In this document: positions 1 through 8,243 of the stretch, piece by piece | How positions within the stretch are numbered: the first letter of the stretch is position 1 | Layout of the letters: each line of letters starts with the position of its first letter | Assembly (NCBI GenBank): GCA_026393575.1 | Contig: JAPKZX010000071.1 | Coordinates: 1 to 64,000 of the forward strand | Origin: Actinomycetota bacterium | GTDB taxonomy: Bacteria; Actinomycetota; Acidimicrobiia; Acidimicrobiales; Ilumatobacteraceae | DNA length: 64,000 bases | Direction of reading: 5' to 3' | Translations under genes and position numbers: made by a program | The notes under the pieces: model-generated | Told to the model about the DNA's origin: nothing | The model's input: the letters and a program-made list of their open reading frames with translations, nothing else | Database searches by the model: none

Positions 1-811
1 CACTGCGATACACAACGCGAATTGGCGTGTTTGGCATGGTAAGAGTCTGGCCAATCAATGTGTCATCGACAGTGACTGAACCCAATGAAACGGCTCCAAC
101 TTTTACTGCGTAAGAAGCACCCTTTGAGTAAGCAACCGACTTGGTCATTGTGCCAGTGATAGCAGCAGAGGCAACTGATGTTGTCTTCTTTGCTGCATCT
201 GTACGAGTGATCACAATCTTCTTGCCCTTGAATCGCTTCAATGCGGCAGCAGTTGCCGTCACTTTCAAGTTGACCTTATTGCCAGACTTTGCGATTGTGG
301 CGACGACACCATGCTTAGTGGCTTTCTTCACTGCTTTGATTGTTGTCACGGTGTTGTCGGCAACAATTGCTGGGTCATTCCAAGCTGTGATTGTTCCAGC
401 AAAAATTTTCGCAACGGTTTCAGACTTGAGTTGCACCGTTGAACCAGCTGGCAAAACACCGTCGAGACGGTATCCAATAGAAATAGGGCCGGCGATGAGT
501 GGAACGTAAACCAAATCGGCAGGTTTTGCCGCTGAAGCTGAATATGCAGACTCTGATCCACCAAACTTGTAAGTGCCAGCTTGGTATCCGGTCTTTCCGC
601 TGCCTGAACCGACCGACGCGTAAGATACGACATGCTTGTCAGGGTTGTAGTTCGTGGTGCGGTTGAACTGTGCGGCACAAATGTCCATCATGTTTGCCAT
701 GAAAGATGCACCGCCACCATTCAAGGTAATTGCGTTAGCAGGAATTGCTCCAGCTGCGGTAACCGCTGCGATTGTTGCAAGTGAAATTGCAATCTTCCGA
801 CGTAGTTTCAT
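1..811 (-). CDS. pstS: Phosphate ABC transporter substrate-binding protein PstS, C-terminus cut by window edge; contains a Lys-rich insertion
   Basis: Translated by hand from ATG at 811: MKLRRKIAISLATIAAVTAAGAIPANAITLNGGGASFMANMMDICAAQF...VSYASVGSGSGKTGYQAGTYKFGGSESAYSA...LVYVPLIAGPISIGYRLDG...VAKIFAGTITAWNDPAIVADN...MPNTPIRVVYRS, open to position 1. Missing from the ORF track because it runs off the window. Confidence 0.92.
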   Translation of the reverse strand, partial: MKLRRKIAISLATIAAVTAAGAIPANAITLNGGGASFMANMMDICAAQFNRTTNYNPDKHVVSYASVGSGSGKTGYQAGTYKFGGSESAYSASAAKPADLVYVPLIAGPISIGYRLDGVLPAGSTVQLKSETVAKIFAGTITAWNDPAIVADNTVTTIKAVKKATKHGVVATIAKSGNKVNLKVTATAAALKRFKGKKIVITRTDAAKKTTSVASAAITGTMTKSVAYSKGASYAVKVGAVSLGSVTVDDTLIGQTLTMPNTPIRVVYRS

Positions 812-906
812 TTTTGTTTTTCCTCCGGGGTTTATGTGTTGTCCCATGAGAAATATATGTCGGCAGGTTTGCGCCAAAGCCACAGACAACTGAACACGAA
901 AGGAGT

Positions 907-928
907 GCTAGGTGAACACTCGGTTAAC
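907..928 (-). promoter_or_regulatory. Putative PHO box (PhoP site) upstream of pstS
   Basis: Minus strand reads GTTAACCGAGT|GTTCACCTAGC, two 11-nt units of GTTCACC type; a weaker in-phase unit GTTCAGTTGTC lies at 885-895. Confidence 0.6.
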
Positions 929-933
929 GAGAT

Positions 934-1821
934 TCAGCCGAAACGACCCTGGACATAGTCAGCCGTTCGCTGATCTCCAGGGTTCGAAAAGATATTGGTG
1001 GTGAGATCAGCCTCAACCAGCTGACCAGGTCCGCCATCAGACAAGAAGAACGCACAATAATCAGACACACGAGCTGCCTGCTGCATGTTGTGAGTCACAA
1101 TCACAATGGTCATTGTCTGCGACAGTTGAACAATCGTTTCTTCCACACGAAGCGTGGAACCAGGGTCAAGTGCCGAGCAAGGCTCATCAAGCAGAAGCGC
1201 TTCAGGATTTAGTGCCAAGGCACGCGCAATGCAGAGTCTCTGCTGTTGTCCACCAGAAAGCGAAGAACCAGAAGCTTTCAGGCGATCCTTGACTTCTTTC
1301 CAGAGTCCAGCACGAGTGAGGCAATCTTCAAGAAGTTCGTCCTTGTTTTCAACTTTTACTTTTGCCAACTTAGGACCAGCCAAAACATTTTCTGCGATCG
1401 TCATCGATGGAAATGGGTTCGGCTTTTGAAAAACCATACCGATTCTCTTACGGATCTCTGTGGGGTCCACCTCAGGCGAATAGATGTCCTCTCCGTTAAA
1501 GAGAACCTCGCCTGCCATTGCTGCTTTCGGAATGAACTCGTGCATTCTGTTGAGAAGACGCAAGAACGTCGACTTTCCACAACCAGATGGCCCGATAAGA
1601 CCGGTAACCGTGTTCTGGGGGAAGTGAAGTGATACATCTGCAAGAGCGTGGTGCTTATTGAACCACGCATGCACGTTACGAACCTCTAACCCTGTGGATC
1701 CATTCACTTGCAGATTGTCTGCATTGCGGTTTGTATGGTCTTCAGTAGCCATGGTTACTCCTTGTTGAATACCGGGCAGAATCATTTCTGACTCTGTTTT
1801 CTGTATAGAACTTTCATTCAT
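934..1821 (-). CDS. pstB: Phosphate ABC transporter ATP-binding protein PstB
   Basis: Walker [20 protein letters not shown], signature [41 protein letters not shown] junction with pstA. Confidence 0.95.
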   Translation of the reverse strand: MNESSIQKTESEMILPGIQQGVTMATEDHTNRNADNLQVNGSTGLEVRNVHAWFNKHHALADVSLHFPQNTVTGLIGPSGCGKSTFLRLLNRMHEFIPKAAMAGEVLFNGEDIYSPEVDPTEIRKRIGMVFQKPNPFPSMTIAENVLAGPKLAKVKVENKDELLEDCLTRAGLWKEVKDRLKASGSSLSGGQQQRLCIARALALNPEALLLDEPCSALDPGSTLRVEETIVQLSQTMTIVIVTHNMQQAARVSDYCAFFLSDGGPGQLVEADLTTNIFSNPGDQRTADYVQGRFG

Positions 1822-2888
1822 TAGTGCCTGCTCTTTGTATTACGACCACCAAGTAGTCGTGCTGTTACGAACAAAATAAAGACGATGCTCATCAACACTG
1901 CCGAGCCACCCCACGCACGAGCAACGGAAGTGTCTGACCCCGCGCCGAGGTTCGCAAAGATATAAGTGGGTAACGAAGCCATTGGCCCGTCCAAAATATT
2001 TGTCGTTAATTGTACGAAATACTGTGAAGTCAATAGCAAAGGCGCCGTCTCTCCTGCCACACGAGCAACACCCAGGATTGATGCAGTCACTAATCCTGAA
2101 CGAACTGTGGGAAGAACAATTCTAAAAACAGTAGAAAATTGACTTGCACCCATTGCGTACGAAGCTGCGCGCAGATCATCGGGAACAAGTTTCAGTACTT
2201 CCTCTGCCGTTCGGGCAACAGTGGGCAACATCAAAATAGCAAGAGCCAAACCACCAGCTAGAGCATTAAAACGATTAAACACAACAACAACGATGGTTGT
2301 ATAGATAAAGAGTCCCGCCACAATTGAAGGGACACCACTCATGGCCTGGGTAAAGAACCTCGCATATGAGGCGAATCTGCCTTTGACTTCGACAATATAA
2401 ATTGCCGTGATGATTCCTAGAGGAATAGCAACCATCGACGCAATGAAAATGAGAATGAGAGTTCCCACAATTGCGTGCGACAGTCCACCCATATTCAGCG
2501 GCTGATCTGAGGAGTTCACCAACATATCTGTTGTTAAGAAACCACTGTAGAAGGCTTCACGGCCTCGATTGAAAACAGTGAAGAGAATGGACATCCATGG
2601 CATGAATGCCGTGCCAAAAGCTAAACAGATAATGGCGCTCGCCATCTTGTCTTGTCCGGCTTTCTTGCCATATTTCATAGATGCAAGAAACGCAACTACT
2701 GGAAACACCAAAGCAAAAGCTACATAAGAACCAATTACACCGGCCAAACCAGTCACCTGCATTAACAAAGTTGCGCCAACTACAGAAACGACCAACATAA
2801 CTATTGCTTGACGCCATGCGCGCTTAGCTTGACGCCAAGGTCGTTGAGGTTGAGGAATGCTCGTCGCTTCAATGCTGGAAGTACTCAT
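1821..2888 (-). CDS. pstA: Phosphate ABC transporter permease PstA
   Basis: Multi-TM permease with [10 protein letters not shown] and [16 protein letters not shown]...[15 protein letters not shown]; located between pstB and pstC. Confidence 0.92.
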   Translation of the reverse strand: MSTSSIEATSIPQPQRPWRQAKRAWRQAIVMLVVSVVGATLLMQVTGLAGVIGSYVAFALVFPVVAFLASMKYGKKAGQDKMASAIICLAFGTAFMPWMSILFTVFNRGREAFYSGFLTTDMLVNSSDQPLNMGGLSHAIVGTLILIFIASMVAIPLGIITAIYIVEVKGRFASYARFFTQAMSGVPSIVAGLFIYTTIVVVVFNRFNALAGGLALAILMLPTVARTAEEVLKLVPDDLRAASYAMGASQFSTVFRIVLPTVRSGLVTASILGVARVAGETAPLLLTSQYFVQLTTNILDGPMASLPTYIFANLGAGSDTSVARAWGGSAVLMSIVFILFVTARLLGGRNTKSRH

Positions 2889-3856
2889 GCTGTGTTCCTA
2901 GCGCGATTAACAATCAAGGTGGCGGTTGCATTGACCGCTAAGGTCACGAGGAAGAGAACTAATCCGGCAGCCATCAGCCCCTTAAGTTCGTATGGAGTAG
3001 CTTCACTGAAACGTGTTGCGATGAGAGATGCAACGTTGCCACCCGCTGAAGCAAGAATTTGCAAATTGATTTTGAAGACAAGGTTCAGTACTAGATATAC
3101 GGCGACAGTTTCACCCAATGCGCGCCCAAGGCCGAGCATTGCACCGCCAACAAGCCCACTTCGACCAAAGGGCATGACAACGGAGCGAATAGCACCCCAT
3201 TTTGTTCCACCCAAACCGTATGCCGCATCGATCTGGTCGCGTGGCGCTTGGCTGTACACCTCGCGCGCCACCGAAGTTGTGATTGGCAAAATCATAAGGG
3301 CGAGAAGAAGCCCGGCAATAAAGGGGGAACGCGTAAAGATTGGTGCGGGGACCTTAAAGAACCAAATCCAATCGAACCATGAATTCAGTGACTTAGCCCA
3401 TCCGGCGGCAAGATTATTCAAAATCGTGTAACCCCAGATGCCATAAATGACTGATGGAATCGCTGCCACGAGGTCTAGCACCGCAGTAAGTGGTTTACGA
3501 ATGAAACTTGGTGCGTAGTACTCGAGAAACAATGCAACACAGATTGCAAATGGCAACGCAACAGTGATGGCAATGATTGCTGTAACGACCGAGCCAACAA
3601 GCATGGCTGCAATACCGAAACTGGCCGGAGTAACGCCATCGGCACTCCCGCTATCCCACTTAGCGCTCGTAATAAATGAGAAGCCAAAGTCTCTAAACAC
3701 TTCAAAGCCGCGAAAGAGCAAAAAAGATGCAATGAGAGCTAGCAATGAGAGAGATAGAATTGCTCCGGTCGCCATTGCACGCCTGAAGATACGATCAGCC
3801 AAACCTCGGCGAATCACAATCTCACGTTGTTTGAGGTCAGTACTTTCCACCCGCAA
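2885..3856 (-). CDS. pstC: Phosphate ABC transporter permease PstC
   Basis: VAAIPSVIYGIWGYTIL; SVAREVYSQAPRDQIDAAYGLGGTKWGAIRSVVMPFGRSGLVGGAMLGLGRALGETVAV. Confidence 0.93.
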   Translation of the reverse strand: MRVESTDLKQREIVIRRGLADRIFRRAMATGAILSLSLLALIASFLLFRGFEVFRDFGFSFITSAKWDSGSADGVTPASFGIAAMLVGSVVTAIIAITVALPFAICVALFLEYYAPSFIRKPLTAVLDLVAAIPSVIYGIWGYTILNNLAAGWAKSLNSWFDWIWFFKVPAPIFTRSPFIAGLLLALMILPITTSVAREVYSQAPRDQIDAAYGLGGTKWGAIRSVVMPFGRSGLVGGAMLGLGRALGETVAVYLVLNLVFKINLQILASAGGNVASLIATRFSEATPYELKGLMAAGLVLFLVTLAVNATATLIVNRARNTA

Positions 3857-3889
3857 AGTCTCTCAATGCCAGTTGTCTCGCAACCGACG

Positions 3890-3911
3890 GCAAGGTGAAC
3901 GCAAGGTGAAC
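3890..3911 (-). promoter_or_regulatory. PHO box upstream of pstC: perfect tandem 11-bp repeat
   Basis: Minus strand GTTCACCTTGC GTTCACCTTGC, two identical units 34 bp upstream of the pstC start; same form as the actinobacterial PhoP direct-repeat units. Confidence 0.82.
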
Positions 3912-3940
3912 CCCACCAAGTTTTTTGGGGCTTTTCTTGG
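3911..3940. repeat. Two interlocked 5-bp inverted repeats between modC and pstC
   Basis: CCCCA CCAAG TTTTT TGGGG CTTTT CTTGG: CCCCA pairs TGGGG, CCAAG pairs CTTGG, interleaved. Confidence 0.6.
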
Positions 3941-3943
3941 GCT

Positions 3944-4576
3944 CTAACCGAAAGCGAGGATGTTGGTGGCCAGGGCCTGGACATCCTCAGGGTCATGGGA
4001 GACAAGGACAACAGAGCCTTGGTAGCCCTGCACCAATGAGGGCAGCAGGTCTCGCAGGCCCTGGCGGGACGAGACGTCAACTGATGCAAATGGCTCGTCG
4101 AGAAGTAGGACCGGCGGTCGCAGGACAAGCGCGCGAGCAAGGGCTACCCGTTGGCGCTCCCCGCCGCTGACCTGCCCGGGTTTTCTATCCGCCAACTCAT
4201 CGAGTCCAACAAGCGTCAACTCTTCTGCAGCTCGTGCGTGTGCCTCTTGTTTTGATAACCCAGTTGCACGCAGGCCATACGCAACATTTGCAATGAGTGA
4301 CAGGTGAGGAAATAGTCGCAGGTCTTGAAAGACAACACCGCAGTGCCTATCTTGCGCAGGAGTAAAGATCTTTGTGATTGGCTCATCCCACACCACATTG
4401 TCAAATGACAATCGCCCACTCTTCAATGCTGCAATGCCGGCGATGGTTTGCAACACAGTTGATTTTCCAGAACCGTTTGCGCCAACGATGGCCAAAATCT
4501 CTCCGTGTTGCACTGTGACGTCAACTTCGCGAGAGAACTCTCCCCTGCCCACTTGGCCCTGCAACACCAAACTCAT
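3944..4576 (-). CDS. modC: Molybdate-type ABC transporter ATP-binding protein lacking a C-terminal TOBE/Mop domain
   Basis: GANGSGKSTVLQTIAG, VSGGERQRVALARALVLRPPVLLLDEPFASVD; only 210 aa; overlaps the ModB-like permease gene. Confidence 0.78.
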   Translation of the reverse strand: MSLVLQGQVGRGEFSREVDVTVQHGEILAIVGANGSGKSTVLQTIAGIAALKSGRLSFDNVVWDEPITKIFTPAQDRHCGVVFQDLRLFPHLSLIANVAYGLRATGLSKQEAHARAAEELTLVGLDELADRKPGQVSGGERQRVALARALVLRPPVLLLDEPFASVDVSSRQGLRDLLPSLVQGYQGSVVLVSHDPEDVQALATNILAFG

Positions 4577-5361
4577 TGTTCATCTCCAGACATCCAGCGA
4601 TCTCGCAGACCGACCAACACTGCCACTGAGATTGCAACCATCAACAGCGACAACACGAGCGAGAGTTGATAATCGACTGAAACAAGTTCATACACAGCCA
4701 TCGGCAATGTTTGAGTTTTACTCGGAAAACTTCCGGCGAAGGTAATCGATGCTCCGAACTCACCTAGAGAGCGAGCCCACGACAATGCAAAACCAGCGAT
4801 GATGGCGGGGCGAGCCAGTGGCAGTGCAACTGTGAGAAACACGCGCAACGGACTTGCACCCAATGTTTCTGCAGCTTCTTCGAGATGACGATCATTTTGC
4901 CGAAATGCTGCTTCTACTGCGAGAACAAAAAATGGCAATGCCACAAACACTTGCGCCATTACTACTGCAGTGCGTGTGAACGGAAGCGAAACACCCCACC
5001 AGTCATAGAGATACTGCCCTACTACGCCCCGCCTGCCAAACGCAGCGAGTAATGCAATGCCGCCCACAACCGGAGGCAAAACAATGGGAACGATGCTGAT
5101 GGTGCGTAGAACTGATATTCCTCGACCTGATGAGCGTGCAAGAACCCACGACAATGGAATACCGATAATGCTGGCAATACATGCAGCAATGACAGAGGTT
5201 TGAAGTGACACAAGGAGCGCATCTCTTGTTGTTTTTTGGGCCACGATGTCCCAGGCATCAGACCACGGAGCCCTCACAAGAATCGCCAAAATTGGAAGCG
5301 CTATAAACGCAACAGCAATTGCGGCCATCGCAAGAACAACTGGAGAGAACCTTTGCTTCAT
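4573..5361 (-). CDS. modB: Molybdate ABC transporter permease ModB
   Basis: IPIVLPPVVGGIALLAAFGRRG...LEEAAETLGASPLRVFLTVALPLARPAIIAGFALSWARSLGEFGASITFAGSFP. Confidence 0.88.
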   Translation of the reverse strand: MKQRFSPVVLAMAAIAVAFIALPILAILVRAPWSDAWDIVAQKTTRDALLVSLQTSVIAACIASIIGIPLSWVLARSSGRGISVLRTISIVPIVLPPVVGGIALLAAFGRRGVVGQYLYDWWGVSLPFTRTAVVMAQVFVALPFFVLAVEAAFRQNDRHLEEAAETLGASPLRVFLTVALPLARPAIIAGFALSWARSLGEFGASITFAGSFPSKTQTLPMAVYELVSVDYQLSLVLSLLMVAISVAVLVGLRDRWMSGDEQ

Positions 5362-6209
5362 TACGGTGCGCTAAATCCGTGCTTGGACTGAAGAATTGAC
5401 TGAAATGCGGAAGAAGCAATGAACTGCGAGAACTCTCGAGAGTTTGCCTTGGCGTTGATTGCACCCACGTAATACTCATTAGCAAGGTTAAGTGCTTTGC
5501 CATTATGCATGTCCGGGATCTCAACGCACCCACTGCTCTTCTTACGTGTTGCAGAAAAGTGACAATCGCTTTCATAGACGATTCCAGCATCAAGTTCACC
5601 TATCTCTATTTTTGAGATAAGATCTTCTACTGATGGAGATTCCGTATCGGCTATTTCATCACGGTTCAAGGATTGATTACCGTACGCCTCCATTACATTT
5701 TTCAACACCGAATCTGCAAGTGAGCCACAAGGCGCAGTCTCTACACAGAGACCTACTTTTATGTTTGGGTTTTTACTATCAAGAAGACTGAGGAGCGAAG
5801 TGATGCTTTCATTGAAATTCGAATTTTTGTAAAACATAATGGCGGCATAGTTCTTCGCAAATCGAGATGGCGTGGAGATGACTCCTGCACTCGTCACAGT
5901 GTCCATCGTCGATTTACTTGCTGAAACAAAAACGTCTCCCGGGAAACCATTCACAATTTGTGCTGCAAGAGTGGCTGAGGAACCAAAGCTAAAAACTAAG
6001 TCGGTTACACACGGATGATCTGCGAGATATTCAGGCTGAATCTCCTGAAGAACATTCGACATGGAACTTGCTGCAAGTACGACTATCTTGCCTTGGTCTT
6101 CTGGCGCCGGGCATGAAATGGAAGTTGAGTCAGTTGAAGAGGAAGTTGAACTCACGCAACCCGTCAAGCACAGTGCCCCCACCAGCAACGTTCCCAAAAA
6201 TCTCACCAC
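5361..6209 (-). CDS. modA: Molybdate ABC transporter substrate-binding lipoprotein ModA
   Basis: Lipobox CLTGC; VLAASSMSNVLQEI...FSFGSSATLAAQIVNGFPGDVFVSAS; overlaps modB by one base. Confidence 0.87.
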   Translation of the reverse strand: MVRFLGTLLVGALCLTGCVSSTSSSTDSTSISCPAPEDQGKIVVLAASSMSNVLQEIQPEYLADHPCVTDLVFSFGSSATLAAQIVNGFPGDVFVSASKSTMDTVTSAGVISTPSRFAKNYAAIMFYKNSNFNESITSLLSLLDSKNPNIKVGLCVETAPCGSLADSVLKNVMEAYGNQSLNRDEIADTESPSVEDLISKIEIGELDAGIVYESDCHFSATRKKSSGCVEIPDMHNGKALNLANEYYVGAINAKANSREFSQFIASSAFQSILQSKHGFSAP

Positions 6210-6214
6210 GTCAG

Positions 6215-6235
6215 AGTAGTAACTTTTTGACTACT
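6215..6235. promoter_or_regulatory. Inverted repeat, candidate operator in the modA / padR-like intergenic region
   Basis: AGTAGT-N9-ACTACT, 6-bp arms, centred between divergent modA (start 6209) and the regulator (start 6261). Confidence 0.45.
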
Positions 6236-6260
6236 TTCACAACAGGACTATGGTATTCAT

Positions 6261-6770
6261 ATGGCCCGGCAAGATGCACAACTAGCAAGAGATGTTGTAT
6301 TGGCGCTTGTTGTACTTACCCCTCGCCATGGCTGGGCTGTGCATGAAGAGCTTGCACCTAGCGGCACCATAGGTCGTGCATGGACGTTGTCTCGCCAATT
6401 GGTGTACCGCGCCATAGATACTTTGGTGGCTGATGGACTAGTGAAGCGTGCAACACCCAAAGATGGTGGCGGCGCCGACAAAGTGATCATCTCCCCTACC
6501 GCTGCTGGTAAACGTCATGCAGAGATGTGGCTCAATACTCCTGTTTTACATCTTCGTGATGTGCGTACAGAACTTGTTGTAAAAGTAATGCTGCGCGAAC
6601 AGTTTCAATTGCCACTGCAACCCTTCGTTACCAAACAACGACAAGTCTTTGAGCCACTGATTGATGCGATCAACAAGAGTTCGTCTCAGTCGCCAGTCGA
6701 AATGTGGCGCCGCGAAAGTGCAAGCGCAGTAAAGCGCTACTTAACGCGATTAGAAAAATACGGGAATTAA
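6261..6770 (+). CDS. PadR-like transcriptional regulator
   Basis: VVLALVVLTPRHGWAVHEEL...LSRQLVYRAIDTLVADGLVKR...ISPTAAGKRHAEMWL, PadR-type winged helix. Confidence 0.72.
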   Translation: MARQDAQLARDVVLALVVLTPRHGWAVHEELAPSGTIGRAWTLSRQLVYRAIDTLVADGLVKRATPKDGGGADKVIISPTAAGKRHAEMWLNTPVLHLRDVRTELVVKVMLREQFQLPLQPFVTKQRQVFEPLIDAINKSSSQSPVEMWRRESASAVKRYLTRLEKYGN

Positions 6771-7504
6771 CCGCCGAGGTATGCAGCGCGTACTGCAGGA
6801 TCTACAAGCAGATCTGCCCCAGTACCTGTCTTCATTACGTACCCAGTCTCGAGTACATACCCACGGTGCGCAGTCTTCAATGCTTGCGTAGCGTTTTGCT
6901 CCACCATGAGGACTGAAATGCCTTCAGAGTTGATTTGCTTCACGATGCTGAAGATCTGTGCAATCAACATTGGTGCAAGACCCATCGATGGTTCATCGAG
7001 CAACATAAGACGCGGACGGCTCATGAGCGCTCGACCAATAGCGAGCATCTGCTGCTCTCCACCAGACAATGTGCCACCCATTTGAGAAATGCGCTCGCCG
7101 AGGCGTGGGAACAAACTGATGACATGTTCCATGTCTGCGGCTTTCGTTGCGCTCTTATAGCCACGGATATAGGTACCCATGTCTAAGTTCTCACGCACTG
7201 TCATGCCGGGGAAAATTCCGCGACCTTCTGGAGCCTGACAAATACCGAGCTTCACGCGGTCGTGCGGCGCCATGTTGGTGATGTCTTGTCCTTCGAACAG
7301 AATGCGACCTTGAGCAACAGGGCGCACACCAGAGATGGTTCGCATTGTTGTTGTCTTGCCGGCGCCGTTTGCACCGATAAGGGAAACAATCTCGCCTTCA
7401 TTCACATTGAAAGAGATGCCTTTAATGGCTTCAATCTTTCCGTAGAAAACATGTAGGTCTTGTACCTCAAGCAGCATCGTCTGGTACTCCCAAATAGGCA
7501 GCAA
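6767..7504 (-). CDS. livF: Branched-chain amino acid-type ABC transporter ATP-binding protein LivF
   Basis: LEVQDLHVFYGKIEAIKGISFNVNEGEIVSLIGANGAGKTTTMRTISG; LSGGEQQMLAIGRALMSRPRLMLLDEPSMGLAP. Internal M at residue 10 is the likely start. Confidence 0.93.
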   Translation of the reverse strand: MLPIWEYQTMLLEVQDLHVFYGKIEAIKGISFNVNEGEIVSLIGANGAGKTTTMRTISGVRPVAQGRILFEGQDITNMAPHDRVKLGICQAPEGRGIFPGMTVRENLDMGTYIRGYKSATKAADMEHVISLFPRLGERISQMGGTLSGGEQQMLAIGRALMSRPRLMLLDEPSMGLAPMLIAQIFSIVKQINSEGISVLMVEQNATQALKTAHRGYVLETGYVMKTGTGADLLVDPAVRAAYLGG

Positions 7505-8243
7505 TCACATCGGGGTTATTGCGCATTTCTTCTGGCAAGCCTTCTGCAATTTTCTTTCCGAAGTCGAGTACTGCAATACGGTCAGAAATCTTCATCACAA
7601 CGTTCATGTCGTGCTCAATCAAAAGCACTGTGTAGCCCTGTGCACGAATCTTCAAAATCAGTTCGTTCAGTTCCTGCTTCTCTGCAGGGTTGAAACCGGC
7701 CGCTGGCTCATCGAGGCAGAGCAACTGTGGATTTGTGCCCAATGCACGAGCAATCTCTAATCGACGCTGGTGACCGTATGGCAAGTTACGGGCAGCGACT
7801 TCGGCATATTCATCAATTCCGATGAACTTCAAAAGTTCATGCGCCCGTTCGCGACTTTCACGCTCTTCGCGCTTGCTACGTGGAATTCCAAGGACAGCAC
7901 CAACCACACTGGTTTTACTGTGTGCATCAATACCCACCATGACGTTCTCTACTGCAGACATATCAGGGAACAATCGAATGTTTTGGAACGTACGTGCAAT
8001 TCCACGCTTGGTGATTTGATAACGCTTCAATCCGAGCAATGACTTGTTATCGAAACTGACGAAACCTTTTGTTGGTGCGTACACGCCAGTAATGACGTTG
8101 AAGCATGTTGTCTTGCCTGCGCCGTTGGGGCCGATGAGCCCGAGGATCTCGCCCTTATTGATATGCAATGAAACATTGTCGAGAGCGGTGACACCGCCAA
8201 ATTGCATTGTGACCGCGTCGACGCTGAGAAGAACTTCACTCAT
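7467..8243 (-). CDS. livG: Branched-chain amino acid-type ABC transporter ATP-binding protein LivG
   Basis: MQFGGVTALDNVSLHINKGEILGLIGPNGAGKTTCFNVITGVYAPTKG; YGHQRRLEIARALGTNPQLLCLDEPAAGFNP. Confidence 0.93.
   Translation of the reverse strand: MSEVLLSVDAVTMQFGGVTALDNVSLHINKGEILGLIGPNGAGKTTCFNVITGVYAPTKGFVSFDNKSLLGLKRYQITKRGIARTFQNIRLFPDMSAVENVMVGIDAHSKTSVVGAVLGIPRSKREERESRERAHELLKFIGIDEYAEVAARNLPYGHQRRLEIARALGTNPQLLCLDEPAAGFNPAEKQELNELILKIRAQGYTVLLIEHDMNVVMKISDRIAVLDFGKKIAEGLPEEMRNNPDVIAAYLGVPDDAA

Noticed and set aside
1154-1670. Several overlapping ORFs antisense or frame-shifted to pstB
   Set aside because: Low-complexity shadow ORFs over a well-supported ABC ATPase; no recognisable domains.
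3911-3940. Calling the interleaved repeats a definite H-type pseudoknot
   Set aside because: The loop between the two 3' strands would be zero nt with 5-bp stems, which is sterically doubtful; mutually exclusive hairpins are as likely.
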